The notes beneath the pieces are model-generated. The model did no database searches. It was not told the origin of the DNA and saw only the letters and a list, made by a program, of their open reading frames with translations. Shown here one piece after another: positions 52,127-61,075 of a DNA stretch of 64,000 nucleotides. The stretch covers positions 1-64,000 of the forward strand of contig CAZCBX010000010.1 in assembly GCA_964497185.1 (NCBI GenBank), written 5' to 3'. The translations under genes were made by a program, and so were the position numbers. Position 1 is the first letter of the stretch. Each line of letters starts with the position of its first letter. Source of the stretch: CAZCBX01 sp964497185. Its GTDB lineage: Bacteria; Bdellovibrionota_G; JALEGL01; JAGRMV01.

Positions 52127-52663
52127 ATGATGAACTTACGAAACATATTGCTATTGTTAATAACTGTATCTACATCCACATTTGCTTTTGCAGACAAAAC
52201 AGTTTGTAAAGCCAGTGGTGTAGAGCGTCACATTGAAGTGGTCTCCCTTGCGGATGGCAAAGACGTGCCCTGTGAGGTGCGCTATACCAAGCAAGGAGAT
52301 ACCAAAACCCTATGGACAGCTGAAAATGATGCGTCTTATTGCCTGACCAAAGCCAAGGGCTTGGCTGAAAAGCTCAGTGCTGCTGGTTGGGATTGCGGCA
52401 TGTCTGCAAGTCAAACGCAAGAAGCTGCGCCAATGGCCCAAAAGGCAGAGGCAGATGACATGGCCAAAACAGTGACCGATGAGCCTGCGGGTCAGAAAAA
52501 GCCATGCTGCGAAGGCAAAAAAGAAACATGCAAAGCATGCGAAAAATCAGACCGAGCTTATAAGAAAAAAATGAGAAAAAAAGCCCGTGCTGAAAAACGA
52601 GCTGAAAAACGCCGTGCCAAGGAAATGTCTGACACAGAAGACACCAAAGAGGAGATGCAATAG
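52127..52663 (+). CDS. Secreted protein with Cys pairs and a Lys/Arg-rich tail
   Basis: A 178-residue protein with a signal peptide (LLLLITVSTSTFAFA). The core has CKASGVERHIEVVSLADG, CEVRYTKQ, YCLTKAKGLAEKL and GWDC, suggesting two disulfides in a small compact domain; I have seen similar secreted domains in Proteobacteria but know no function. After CCEGKKETCKAC the tail is highly basic. It lies 57 bp after the TolC gene and may ride on the same transcript; a terminator follows. Confidence 0.72.
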   Translation: MMNLRNILLLLITVSTSTFAFADKTVCKASGVERHIEVVSLADGKDVPCEVRYTKQGDTKTLWTAENDASYCLTKAKGLAEKLSAAGWDCGMSASQTQEAAPMAQKAEADDMAKTVTDEPAGQKKPCCEGKKETCKACEKSDRAYKKKMRKKARAEKRAEKRRAKEMSDTEDTKEEMQ

Positions 52664-52689
52664 AATTTTTTGCCAGATTTTGAGCAAAC

Positions 52690-52731
52690 AAAAAAGGGTT
52701 CATGAGCATTGGCTCATGAACCCTTTTTTTT
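52690..52731. terminator. Strong intrinsic terminator
   Basis: AAAAGGGTTCATGAGC, a 3-nt loop, and GGCTCATGAACCCTTTT with a T-run and an A-run on the two sides. It ends the preceding plus-strand unit and the opposing FnIII lipoprotein gene. Confidence 0.93.
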
Positions 52732-54118
52732 ATTCAGGCTGACAGCTGCCGTTGATGCATCGGATTTCAATGCTTGTGGGGTCGGATGGGTCCCGGTTAT
52801 CTACATCATTGATCGCTCGAAGGGTAAACACAATCGAGTGATCATCCGATTGAGTGCCAAAGTAACTCAGATGAATGAAAAAGTCATCCTTATGCGTAAC
52901 GGGCGCAAAAACGGCAGTTGAGATGGGAGCACTGGTTTCGTTGGTCAAGTTGTCCACCCCATGAATGTCGATGAGAAACATATCCACCTGGTCAATTTCA
53001 CCAAAGGTATACGTCCAATCGAGATCCACAAACAATGTACCGCTGCCATTGACATAGTAATAATCAAAATGGAAGTTGCCTGGGGTGTCCAATTGATTGT
53101 TAATTGGGGTGACAGGTCCTGCTTCTGGCGTGGTAAACACATCGCCGTTGTCATAGGTGATGACCAAACGGTATTTGTATGATGAGCTGCTGCTAACCAG
53201 GGTGTCCATGTAGGACGTGGTGGTGGTTGCCAAAGGAAGGCCTCGGTCCATCCACTGTCCCTCATTGGCTTTTATTTGCAATTGAACCTCATCCACCAAA
53301 CCAAGGCTGCCTTGTGTCCAGTCCCACGTTACTTCGATGGCGCTGGGTTGAGCGGTCAAAGCAAGATTGGTGGGTGTGGGAAAATCCTCATCCAACAATG
53401 GTGAGACAGGCCCTACAGGAGATGTTTGATAGGTAGTGCCGTCGGTGTAAGTTAGCAGAAGGCGGTAGGTATAATTTTGTCCGACTTGAACCAGGGTATC
53501 GGTGAAAGTTTGATTGTTGGTGTTGTATTGAGGCACGCCATAGTTTGCCCACGGTCCTGTGCCAACTTTGCGTTGAATGCGGAAAAAACTTAAAAGACCC
53601 GCATTGCCTGTGGTCCAATTCCAGGAGAGGTTGATGGTACCTTGTCCTGCTTGTGCGGCTAAACCATAAGCGACTATGGCGTCTTCAGCGACATCACTGT
53701 CGAGCGTGGTCACCAAAATGCCATCGGTGTAGGAGGAAGCTTGGTCTGTGGATCTTGCTTGAATGCGAATTTCATATTCTTGGCTGGGGTTGAGGTTGGT
53801 GAGTTCAAATTGTACGGTTGTTGCGTCAACAGTGTCCCAATGCTCATACGCGCCATCGGCTTGATCTGAAGTTTTGCCCTCAATGCGAATGTCAATTTCT
53901 TCGGCCTGGTCGGGCTGATCCCATTGGATGGTGATGGAAGTGCTCGATGAAGCATAACCCACCAAGCCATTGGGAACCCCTAGCTCCTTGGGGTCGGGGT
54001 TGCCGCTGCCACTGGTGGTGGCATTTTCGTCCTGTAGTGTCATGGGCACATTTCGACAAGCCTGTGTGCCAAACAACACGATGGAAAACATAAGAAAGGT
54101 GGTGATGGTCTTTTTCAT
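52730..54118 (-). CDS. Fibronectin type III repeat lipoprotein
   Basis: A 462-residue lipoprotein: signal with lipobox T-Q-A-C near residue 21, then four beta-sandwich repeats. Three FnIII-like repeats are clear (SSTSITIQWDQPDQAEEIDI, GTINLSWNWTTGNAGLLSFF, SAIEVTWDWTQGSLGLVDEV) with the W-near-strand-B pattern, and a more diverged last domain. It should be exposed on the cell envelope and bind glycans or proteins. Function unknown. No promoter motif was recognised. Confidence 0.85.
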   Translation of the reverse strand: MKKTITTFLMFSIVLFGTQACRNVPMTLQDENATTSGSGNPDPKELGVPNGLVGYASSSTSITIQWDQPDQAEEIDIRIEGKTSDQADGAYEHWDTVDATTVQFELTNLNPSQEYEIRIQARSTDQASSYTDGILVTTLDSDVAEDAIVAYGLAAQAGQGTINLSWNWTTGNAGLLSFFRIQRKVGTGPWANYGVPQYNTNNQTFTDTLVQVGQNYTYRLLLTYTDGTTYQTSPVGPVSPLLDEDFPTPTNLALTAQPSAIEVTWDWTQGSLGLVDEVQLQIKANEGQWMDRGLPLATTTTSYMDTLVSSSSSYKYRLVITYDNGDVFTTPEAGPVTPINNQLDTPGNFHFDYYYVNGSGTLFVDLDWTYTFGEIDQVDMFLIDIHGVDNLTNETSAPISTAVFAPVTHKDDFFIHLSYFGTQSDDHSIVFTLRAINDVDNRDPSDPTSIEIRCINGSCQPE

Positions 54119-54293
54119 GCTGATATAAAGAGCAATAGTTGTGCCAACGTGGTTACTTTATAAGTATTTGAATTTATTGGATTATATTTATTGAAACCTG
54201 CTTATTTTTTGCACAATCATGCAGCAGGGATGTCCAGCCCCTCCAAGGGCCAAAAGGGATGAAATCACAGCGCAAAAAAGGTAGAGAGAAACC

Positions 54294-54806
54294 ATGCCCA
54301 TTGTAGAAGATGTCATTAAACCCAATTTGCCCCTTTTGATCTGTGGGTCTGCGCTGGGCAATGTATCGGCTCAGAAAAAAGCTTACTATGCGCACCCCCA
54401 AAACCGATTTTGGAAAACGCTTTATGAAGTAGGGCTGACCCCTCACATCATTGCGCCTCAAAACTATGGCACCTTGTTGAAGTACGGCATCGGCTTAACC
54501 GATTTGTGCAAAGAAGAATCTGGACTGGATTCTCAATTGTCCAAACAAGCCTATGATGTACCTCGCTTAGCAAACCTCATTGAACAATACACGCCTGGCA
54601 TGCTTGTATTTAGTGCGCTGGCGCCGGCACGTGCATTCATGCGGGGGCACTTTGGCGTGGCAAAACAACGTGTATCCACCGGCCTTCAACCCCAAAGCCT
54701 GACCCATACAAAGATTTTTATTTGCACCTCTACATCGCCGCTTTATCCGAACCAAAAGAGAACGCTGACTCTGTGGCGTGAGGTAGCGCGTTTGATACGC
54801 GCTTGA
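54294..54806 (+). CDS. Mug/TDG-type DNA glycosylase family protein
   Basis: A 170-residue protein of uracil-DNA glycosylase superfamily 2-like fold: LLICGSALGNVSAQKKAYYA at motif A, the conserved HPQNRFWKTLYE, GIGLTDLC, and ICTSTSPLYPN at motif B. The GINPG motif of E. coli Mug, whose Asn is catalytic, reads GSALG here, as in the deoxyinosine/hypoxanthine-type and other variants, so the base specificity is uncertain. It is monocistronic or leads a unit with the thioesterase. Confidence 0.82.
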   Translation: MPIVEDVIKPNLPLLICGSALGNVSAQKKAYYAHPQNRFWKTLYEVGLTPHIIAPQNYGTLLKYGIGLTDLCKEESGLDSQLSKQAYDVPRLANLIEQYTPGMLVFSALAPARAFMRGHFGVAKQRVSTGLQPQSLTHTKIFICTSTSPLYPNQKRTLTLWREVARLIRA

Positions 54807-54887
54807 ATAAAAATTGCACTTCTTGAGTGCTTGCGTTACTACTTTGTTTTTTATTTACTCAAATTCATTGAAGGGGCTATTTTTACA

Positions 54888-55328
54888 GTGAATTTTCAAA
54901 TCCATCGGTACCCACTGTTGGTTCAAGAGCATCATTTGGATTCATTTGGTCACATGAACAATGCCACCTATTTGCAAATTTTAGAACAAGCCCGCTGGGA
55001 TATGATTACTCAGAGGGGCTATGGCTACAAAGAAATTCAAGCCACCGGTTTGGGGCCAACCATTTTAGAGATTCATATGAAATTTTTAAAAGAGCTGCAT
55101 CTTCGTGATGAAGTTACCATTGAAACCCAAGCCTTGTCGTACAACAAAAAAATTGGCTACGTGCGGCAGCAAATTAACCATGCATCGCGTGGACTCTGTT
55201 TCGAAGCAACACTAACGTTTGGTTTGTTTGATATCCATAAAAGAAAATTGGTTACAGCCACATCACAGTGGCTCAAAGCGTTGGGCATTGATCCCAAAGA
55301 TTATGCTGGGCAGGAAAATCAGTCATGA
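54888..55328 (+). CDS. Acyl-CoA thioesterase, hotdog fold (YbgC/4HBT-like)
   Basis: A 146-residue protein with the 4-hydroxybenzoyl-CoA thioesterase signature D-S-F-G-H-M-N-N-A-T-Y near residue 20. It hydrolyses a thioester of a fatty or aryl acid. GTG at 54888 was chosen because AAGGGG lies about 11 nt upstream and the protein starts at the usual point; a longer form from 54831 lacks a clear ribosome-binding site. The 3' end overlaps the ABC gene by ATGA. Confidence 0.87.
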   Translation: MNFQIHRYPLLVQEHHLDSFGHMNNATYLQILEQARWDMITQRGYGYKEIQATGLGPTILEIHMKFLKELHLRDEVTIETQALSYNKKIGYVRQQINHASRGLCFEATLTFGLFDIHKRKLVTATSQWLKALGIDPKDYAGQENQS

Positions 55329-57085
55329 ACGAAAAGCCGGCACTAACGCGACTGATTCGTTATGCCAAAGACGATCGAAAAAATGCCATTTGGGCTTCCA
55401 TTTATTCATTTGCCAACAAAGTCTTTGACATTGCACCGGAGATTTTAATTGGTTTTGCCATTGATGTGGTGGTGTCCAAACAAAATTCATTTGTGGCCAG
55501 GATGGGCATTGAAGACCCCTGGCATCAAGTCATTGCGCTGGGCGTACTGACATTGGTGATCTGGGTGTGTGAGTCGCTTTTTGAATACTTGCATCTGATC
55601 TCGTGGCGTAACCTTGCGCAAAACATTCAGCATAAGCTTCGCACGGATGTGTATAGCCATGTACAAAATTTGGACATGGCTTACTTTGAAGATCAAAGTT
55701 CAGGCAATCTGGTATCGGTGCTCAATGACGACGTGAATCAACTGGAGCGTTTTTTGGATGGGGGCGCCAATGATTTTATTCAAACATTAACCGCTGTGGT
55801 TTTGGTGGGCGCGGTTTTTATATTCATATCGCCCACCATTGCATGGGTGGCTTTTATGCCCATTCCACTGGTGATTGTGGGTGCTTTTTACTTTCAAAAA
55901 AGAGCGGTGCCCATGTATGCCCAAGTACGGGAGAAAGTAGGGCTTTTGGCCTCGCGTTTAAACAACAACATAGCGGGTATTTTAAGCATTAAAAGTTTTA
56001 CACGCGAAGCCCAACAGGCCCAATTGCTGCGTGATGAAAGTTTGGCCTACGTACAAGCCAACCACAAAGCCATTGCAGTGAGCTCAGCATTTACGCCCAT
56101 CATTCGAATGGCCGTGTTGGCGGGCTTTTTGGCGACATTTTTATTGGGTGGGTGGAAAGTGCTGCAAGGGGATTTGCGCGTGGGGATGTATGGCGTCTTG
56201 GTTTTTTTAACGCAGCGACTTCTTTGGCCACTGACGCGCCTGGCCACCACGGTAGATTTATACGAGCGGGCCATGGCATCCACACGGCGAATTTTGGATT
56301 TAAAACAAGTGCCCATTGAAATTGTATCGGGGCATTTTAAACCCGATAAACTCAAAGGCACGTTTGTGCTTAAAAACGTTGATTTTAAATACCAAACGGG
56401 GGGCCCCGTACTCAAAGATATCTCTCTGCATATCCCTGCCAAAAAAACTGTGGCCTTTGTAGGCGCAACAGGTTCAGGCAAGAGCACGCTGATCAAACTG
56501 CTTTCTCGTTATTACGAGCCAACCTCGGGCGATGTGTGGTTGGATGCCCGACCGCTTTCGGATTACGATTTGCAAAGCTTGCGACAGCGCATTGGCTTGG
56601 TAAGTCAAGATACGTATTTGTTTCACGGCAGCGTAAAAGAAAATTTGCTATTTGGTCAGCTGGAGGCATCGGATGAGCAATTGATCGAGGCGGCGACCAT
56701 GGCCGAAGCCCATGACTTTATTCAGGCCTTGCCCGAAGGGTATGACACGATCATTGGCGAACGCGGGCAAAAATTATCGGGTGGTCAACGTCAGCGATTG
56801 TCCATTGCACGGGCCATTGTCAAAAACCCCGATGTTTTAATTCTGGATGAAGCCACTTCGGCGGTCGACAACGAAACCGAGGCAGCCATTCAGCGCGCCA
56901 TGATCCACATTGCCAAAAACCGAACCACCATCATGATCGCCCATCGACTGTCCACCGTGGTGCAAGCCGATCAAATTTATGTTTTGGAACAGGGCCGTAT
57001 TGTTCAAGAAGGCAAGCACGCGCAGCTGCTTTCGCAAGAAGGCCCCTATCGCCAGCTATGGCAAGTACAAACCGGCCAGCGATGA
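55325..57085 (+). CDS. ABC exporter half-transporter, intact ATPase
   Basis: A 586-residue fused membrane and ATP-binding protein (six helices, then NBD). Motifs are canonical: Walker A GATGSGKSTL near 380, Q in SQDTYLF, signature LSGGQRQR, Walker B VLILDEATSAVD, and H in IAHRL. It resembles MsbA/lipid or drug exporters. It overlaps the thioesterase gene upstream and the DMT gene downstream (ATGA in both), so the four genes are coupled. It contrasts with the degenerate half-transporter at 47902. Confidence 0.94.
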   Translation: MNEKPALTRLIRYAKDDRKNAIWASIYSFANKVFDIAPEILIGFAIDVVVSKQNSFVARMGIEDPWHQVIALGVLTLVIWVCESLFEYLHLISWRNLAQNIQHKLRTDVYSHVQNLDMAYFEDQSSGNLVSVLNDDVNQLERFLDGGANDFIQTLTAVVLVGAVFIFISPTIAWVAFMPIPLVIVGAFYFQKRAVPMYAQVREKVGLLASRLNNNIAGILSIKSFTREAQQAQLLRDESLAYVQANHKAIAVSSAFTPIIRMAVLAGFLATFLLGGWKVLQGDLRVGMYGVLVFLTQRLLWPLTRLATTVDLYERAMASTRRILDLKQVPIEIVSGHFKPDKLKGTFVLKNVDFKYQTGGPVLKDISLHIPAKKTVAFVGATGSGKSTLIKLLSRYYEPTSGDVWLDARPLSDYDLQSLRQRIGLVSQDTYLFHGSVKENLLFGQLEASDEQLIEAATMAEAHDFIQALPEGYDTIIGERGQKLSGGQRQRLSIARAIVKNPDVLILDEATSAVDNETEAAIQRAMIHIAKNRTTIMIAHRLSTVVQADQIYVLEQGRIVQEGKHAQLLSQEGPYRQLWQVQTGQR

Positions 57086-57543
57086 AAGCAGTCCATTTGA
57101 ACCACAGCGCGAAAGGGTATGCAGGGGCTGTTTTGGGTGGCTTATGCTTAACTGCCATGCTTTATCTCAATGGCACCTTGGCCCAATATATTACCTCTAG
57201 CGTTGCCTCATTGGTTGTTCATGGCGTAGGGACAGCGGCTGCGGCATTGTTTTTAATGATGTTTCGACCCATGCGGCCCACCACAGTTCATAAAGCACCG
57301 CTATGGTCTTACGCAGGAGGAATATTGGGAGCCATCATGGTGGTGGTTTCCAATTATACGTTTAACAGTCGGCTTGGCATCACAGGCACCTTTGTGCTGA
57401 TGCTGGCGGGGCAAACGGCTGTGAGTTTGTGGATTGACCAACGGGGATTGATGGGCATGCCTCAGCGCAAAGTGGATCGCGTAGACGTTATACAAATTTT
57501 TCTGGTTCTTTTGGGGTGCGCCATGGTGATTTATGCCAAATGA
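57082..57543 (+). CDS. DMT-family half permease (DUF606/YdcZ type), first
   Basis: A 153-residue membrane protein with about five helices of the DUF606/YdcZ group of the drug/metabolite transporter superfamily. ATG 57082 overlaps the ABC stop. These half-size proteins commonly pair as heterodimers with a second one; the next gene, overlapping by 11 nt, is such a partner. Confidence 0.82.
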   Translation: MKAVHLNHSAKGYAGAVLGGLCLTAMLYLNGTLAQYITSSVASLVVHGVGTAAAALFLMMFRPMRPTTVHKAPLWSYAGGILGAIMVVVSNYTFNSRLGITGTFVLMLAGQTAVSLWIDQRGLMGMPQRKVDRVDVIQIFLVLLGCAMVIYAK

Positions 57544-57991
57544 ATACCTGCTGTTTGTTTTGACTGCTGTGGCTTTGATCAACGGTGGCAACATTGTTTT
57601 TAATCGCATACTCAACGCACGACTGGCCATGCATGTGGGCGCCATGCGATCTTCCTATTGGAATCATTTGGTGGGGTTACTGTTTATGGTGGTGTACGTT
57701 GGCTTTTTTCCAGCCAAAGAAATAACCGGACAGGATTGGGCTTCTGTGCCTTGGCACCTTTGGTTGGGGGGCGTGGTCGGCGTGGGTTTTGTATGGTTGA
57801 TCAACCGGGTCATTTTGCTTCTGGGTGCAGTGCAAACCATGCTGGTGCTCTTGGTGAGTCAAATGATTTTTGGTTTGGTGGCCGATGTGCTGTTGGGCAA
57901 AGTGCGATCGTTGGGATGGGCTACGGCAGGCGTGGTTGTGCTTTTGATGGGCATGGCGCTGCGCGTGCGCTGGAAGAAAAAAGTATATTAG
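57533..57991 (+). CDS. DMT-family half permease (DUF606/YdcZ type), second
   Basis: A 152-residue membrane protein with five helices (LFVLTAVALINGGNIVFNRI, LVSQMIFGLVADVLLGKVRS). Same DUF606-like family as the preceding gene but distinct in sequence, so the pair likely forms a heterodimer rather than recent copies. The substrate is unknown. It ends convergently with the DUF3047-like gene. Confidence 0.82.
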   Translation: MPNEYLLFVLTAVALINGGNIVFNRILNARLAMHVGAMRSSYWNHLVGLLFMVVYVGFFPAKEITGQDWASVPWHLWLGGVVGVGFVWLINRVILLLGAVQTMLVLLVSQMIFGLVADVLLGKVRSLGWATAGVVVLLMGMALRVRWKKKVY

Positions 57992-57994
57992 CCT

Positions 57995-58666
57995 TTAAGG
58001 CTGTAGCTCAATTTTATTCACCATAACTTTATAATCAGAGGCCGTGTCGTCACCATCGCTGCTGAGCCATATCGCGAGAATGGGCGACTTGTTTTGGATG
58101 GGTACAGTGATGTTGTACTTGCCACTGTCTTGGGTGGGCGCAACATAATATTCATGAAGCAGGTCCGATAAGGGATGGGTGCGGTTTTTGTTTTTGAGGG
58201 CCGGGTCAGAATGGATGGTGTAAAAATCAATTCGGTTTACACCCGTGTCGGGTGCCAACGAAAACAAGGTTTTGATCCAGTCAGCGGCAAGCATTTTTTT
58301 CAATCCACTTAATTTTTGTTTGCCTTCATGCACCAAGCCCAATCGAAATAAAAAATCATCGGCTCCTTTTTCACCTTGGGCTTGCTGGCCCAAACTGAGC
58401 TTGCCTTCAATGGATAGCTGAAACGTAAGTTGATTTGCGTTGGTGGGTTGGGGCAGAGGGTAAATGAGTGGACTTGCGGATTTGTTCACGGCAATGCGCA
58501 TGCCTTGTTTGGAAAAATCAACTTCGTTGGGCGTAATTTTTCGATAGGTTAGCAGCTGCCATTTCTGTTTTTGTGTTAGATCAATGCGGACCGCTTGGCT
58601 TGTTTGGGCCAATGAAAAAGCGCTGCTAAGCAGGGTGAGGCTAAATAAAAGTGGGAGGTGTTTCAT
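57995..58666 (-). CDS. Secreted protein, possibly DUF3047-like
   Basis: A 223-residue protein with a signal peptide (LPLLFSLTLLSSAFSLA). The mature part has beta-rich segments (ANQLTFQLSIEGKLSLGQQA, NRIDFYTIHSDPAL, SPILAIWLSSDGDD) reminiscent of DUF3047. That match is tentative. GAGGAGC precedes ATG 58666. It is the last gene of a three-gene minus-strand unit with the CPXCG and GNAT-nitrilase genes. Confidence 0.65.
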   Translation of the reverse strand: MKHLPLLFSLTLLSSAFSLAQTSQAVRIDLTQKQKWQLLTYRKITPNEVDFSKQGMRIAVNKSASPLIYPLPQPTNANQLTFQLSIEGKLSLGQQAQGEKGADDFLFRLGLVHEGKQKLSGLKKMLAADWIKTLFSLAPDTGVNRIDFYTIHSDPALKNKNRTHPLSDLLHEYYVAPTQDSGKYNITVPIQNKSPILAIWLSSDGDDTASDYKVMVNKIELQP

Positions 58667-58677
58667 GGTTTTGCTCC

Positions 58678-58869
58678 TCATTGTACACGTTGAATGGTTG
58701 TGCTTTCAATGGTTTCATTTGGGGTGACTTGGTATTGAATTTCAATGGGGTTGCAACACACTTGACAATCTTCAATGTATTTTTGGGGGCCGTGGAGGGT
58801 CTCCAATACAAATGAGATGGTTTCAAAACAGTAGGGGCAGGTAAAAAAATATTCTTGGGTGCCCTGCAT
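58678..58869 (-). CDS. CPXCG-motif cysteine-rich protein
   Basis: A 63-residue zinc-ribbon-like protein: FTCPYCFETISFVLE and DCQVCCNPIEIQ form two Cys pairs typical of the CPXCG family. The two Cys pairs probably bind one Zn. Function unknown. It lies 2 bp after the GNAT-nitrilase gene and 11 bp before the DUF3047-like start. Confidence 0.85.
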   Translation of the reverse strand: MQGTQEYFFTCPYCFETISFVLETLHGPQKYIEDCQVCCNPIEIQYQVTPNETIESTTIQRVQ

Positions 58870-58871
58870 GG

Positions 58872-60419
58872 CTATTTTTTCCACTGAATTTCATAAAGAT
58901 CGTGACGACGATCTTTTAAATTTTGCACCGCGCCGGATTGCCGTGCGCTTTCCAAATCTTGAATGCGTAGATCGGCAAAGGATACGGTTTCTACATTGGG
59001 CGTGGTGTCGGCCGCAATGCCATCACGCGCAAAGGCAAAATCACACGGGGTGAGAATGCAACTTTGGGAGTATTGAATGTCCATATTTTCCACGCCAGGC
59101 AGGTTGCCTACATTGCCCGACAACACCACATAAATTTGGTTTTCAATGGCGCGGGCATGGCAGCTGTAACGAACCCGCATATAGCTTTTTCGTTCATCCG
59201 TACAAAAGGGAACAAACAAAATTTTCATGCCCTGATCGGTTAAGTGACGTGCCAACTCTGGAAACTCCGAATCATAGCAAATCAGCACCCCAATGGTGCC
59301 ACAATCGGTTTCAATGGCATGGAGTTTATCATCGCCTTTCAAGCCCCACCAAAAAACTTCATTGGGCGTGGCATGAATTTTGGATTGTTTGTGAATGGCG
59401 CCATCGCGTAAAAAAACGAAACACGTATTTTTAATGGATTGATCTTCATCAATTTCCGAGGTGGATCCACCAATGATATTGATGTTGTAATCCATGGCCA
59501 TTTTTTGCAAAACGCTGCAAAACTCTTGGGTGTAGGTATCCAGGTGGCGTACCGCTTTGGCGGGTGGCATGGGATCGTTTTGAATGGACAGAAGCTGCAT
59601 GGTGAACCACTCAGGAAACACAACAAAGTCAGCATGATAACCGCTGGCAACGTCCACAAAGTAACGAACAAATTTGGTAAATTCTTCAAACGATTGTACT
59701 TTTCTTTGCTCAAATTGAACCGTGGCCACCCGTACATACGGTTTGACGGATTTCACTTCGGTTCCTTGTTTAAACTTTGTGGAGATGTATTTGGTATTTT
59801 TCCAATGCATCAACAAGCCATAGCCTTTGGAGTCGATGTCCGAAGGCAAATAGCGCTCAATGGGCCGAATGACTTCAAAGTCATTTCGAAATTGAAACAA
59901 AAGTGTGGAATCCCGAATTTTTCGGTTTTTGACCGCCTCTACATAACCCTCAATGCTTTTAACCCGTTTGGCATTTTTGTTGTAACGGGGCATGCGCCCC
60001 ACAATGTAAATGCCTTTGAGGTTGAGTTTCTCACATAGGTTTTTGCGCGCTTGATAAAGCCGTTTGCCAATTCGCTGCCCCCTCGCATCAGGATCCACAC
60101 ACACCTCAAAGCCATAGAGACTATCGCCTTTGGGATCATGTCGAGACCCAAAACCGCCACCGGTAATCTCACCCCAGCTATGATCTTCCAGCGCCTGTTT
60201 AGAATTGGTTCGAAAGGTTGCGCAGTACCCAACAATCTGCCCGTTCTGCTCAACAAGCATTTGTCCTTCTGGAAAATGATTAAGCTGCCCACGGATTTGC
60301 GCCGGTGAATAGGCGGACATGTTTTTGTAAACTTTTTTACACAGCGCAATGATGGCTTCAATGTCTTTTTCAGAAGCGATTTTAACAACGGTTTGAATTT
60401 TTCGAGCCTGTGTTTTCAT
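58872..60419 (-). CDS. GNAT acetyltransferase-nitrilase superfamily fusion
   Basis: A 515-residue fusion. The N-terminal GNAT domain (1-200) has the acetyl-CoA loop DARGQRIGKRLY at 111-122. The C-terminal carbon-nitrogen hydrolase domain (about 225-500) keeps the triad E270 (VVFPEWF), K347 (QSKIHAT) and C381 (VLICYDSEFP). It could acylate one substrate and hydrolyse an amide in another, or channel between them. Such fusions occur in Bacteroidetes and several Proteobacteria. First gene of its minus-strand unit. Confidence 0.93.
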   Translation of the reverse strand: MKTQARKIQTVVKIASEKDIEAIIALCKKVYKNMSAYSPAQIRGQLNHFPEGQMLVEQNGQIVGYCATFRTNSKQALEDHSWGEITGGGFGSRHDPKGDSLYGFEVCVDPDARGQRIGKRLYQARKNLCEKLNLKGIYIVGRMPRYNKNAKRVKSIEGYVEAVKNRKIRDSTLLFQFRNDFEVIRPIERYLPSDIDSKGYGLLMHWKNTKYISTKFKQGTEVKSVKPYVRVATVQFEQRKVQSFEEFTKFVRYFVDVASGYHADFVVFPEWFTMQLLSIQNDPMPPAKAVRHLDTYTQEFCSVLQKMAMDYNINIIGGSTSEIDEDQSIKNTCFVFLRDGAIHKQSKIHATPNEVFWWGLKGDDKLHAIETDCGTIGVLICYDSEFPELARHLTDQGMKILFVPFCTDERKSYMRVRYSCHARAIENQIYVVLSGNVGNLPGVENMDIQYSQSCILTPCDFAFARDGIAADTTPNVETVSFADLRIQDLESARQSGAVQNLKDRRHDLYEIQWKK

Positions 60420-60501
60420 GTAGTTTAGCTTATCGCATGTTACCGGGTATGCCCAATTTTTGGGTTTATTGGCGTTTTTGTTTGGTTTTATTTGTTGGTT
60501 C

Positions 60502-60579
60502 TTTTTTTAAATATAAATCTGTGGGACTTTGGGCTTGCCCCAGAAAAGCTCCACGAACTCCATGACGCGCCCTCCTGTC
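60502..60579 (-). repeat. 78-nt repeat, left copy (reverse orientation)
   Basis: Read on the minus strand it begins GACAGGAGG and ends with TTTAAAAAAA. By hand count 51 of 78 positions match the right copy at 60998-61075 without gaps, with both ends (9 and 9 bases) identical. Confidence 0.7.
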
Positions 60580-60667
60580 GAAGGTATTCTGAGTTGGTTG
60601 AGGGGTTTTCTTCGGCCAGGGTATCCCTTTTGTCAGACACATTCCGCTTTTCTGGGGCAAGCCCAAA
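60528..60667. repeat. 22-bp perfect inverted repeat enclosing 96 nt
   Basis: The arm at 60528-60549 (TTTGGGCTTGCCCCAG then AAAAGC) is exactly complementary to 60646-60667. The left arm is part of the left 78-nt repeat. The span of 140 bp looks like a small palindromic element. Confidence 0.8.
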
Positions 60668-60883
60668 GCTCCCCTGTAAACTTGACGGGTGGGGGTATGG
60701 TAAGCAGTCAAACGCCAAAGGCGTTTGTCTATATTCTATTTCCTACCCCAATACGTATGGTTAACAGGGCGCAGGTTCCGGAAAACTCATTGGCCTAAGA
60801 TCGGCTGTATGAAAACAAAGCATGTACATCGGCAGAAAAAGCCATAAAGTTTCACCCGTTTTCGGGATGGCGTCCGGCAATCA

Positions 60884-60981
60884 GCAGGGGCAAAGGCCCC
60901 TGCCAATATCATGCGGCAAGGCTGTCCGAATAAGGAAAATCTGAAATCGCAGAAAGGGGACACACCTAAAGGTATGTCCCC
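60884..60981 (+). repeat. Two hairpins inside the intergenic segment
   Basis: GCAGGGGC-AAAG-GCCCCTGC at 60884-60903, and GGGGACA-C-ACC-TAAA-GGT-A-TGTCCCC at 60956-60981 (one mismatch). Their strength suggests an RNA or DNA structure; no known ncRNA family is recognised. Confidence 0.5.
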
Positions 60982-60997
60982 CTGTAGCATCTTATTA

Positions 60998-61075
60998 GAC
61001 AGGAGGAAACATCCGCGAGTCCGCGCAGCGTTTCCCCGGGGCGTGCACCTCGCCACAAATCTCTATTTAAAAAAA
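60998..61075 (+). repeat. 78-nt repeat, right copy
   Basis: It begins GACAGGAGG and ends TTTAAAAAAA, the same as the left copy read on the other strand. An internal stem GGAAAC/GTTTCC is present here but not in the left copy. Confidence 0.7.

Noticed and set aside
60466..60718. Short open frames on the minus strand in the intergenic repeat region, ending in sequences such as LYLKKEPTNKTKQ
   Set aside because: They lie within the inverted-repeat structures, have no ribosome-binding site, and the similarity between frames of the two copies follows from repeat homology rather than protein selection.
60787..61056. An 89-codon minus-strand frame in the same region
   Set aside because: It spans hairpins and the right repeat, shows no known domain and has no start signal; judged non-coding.
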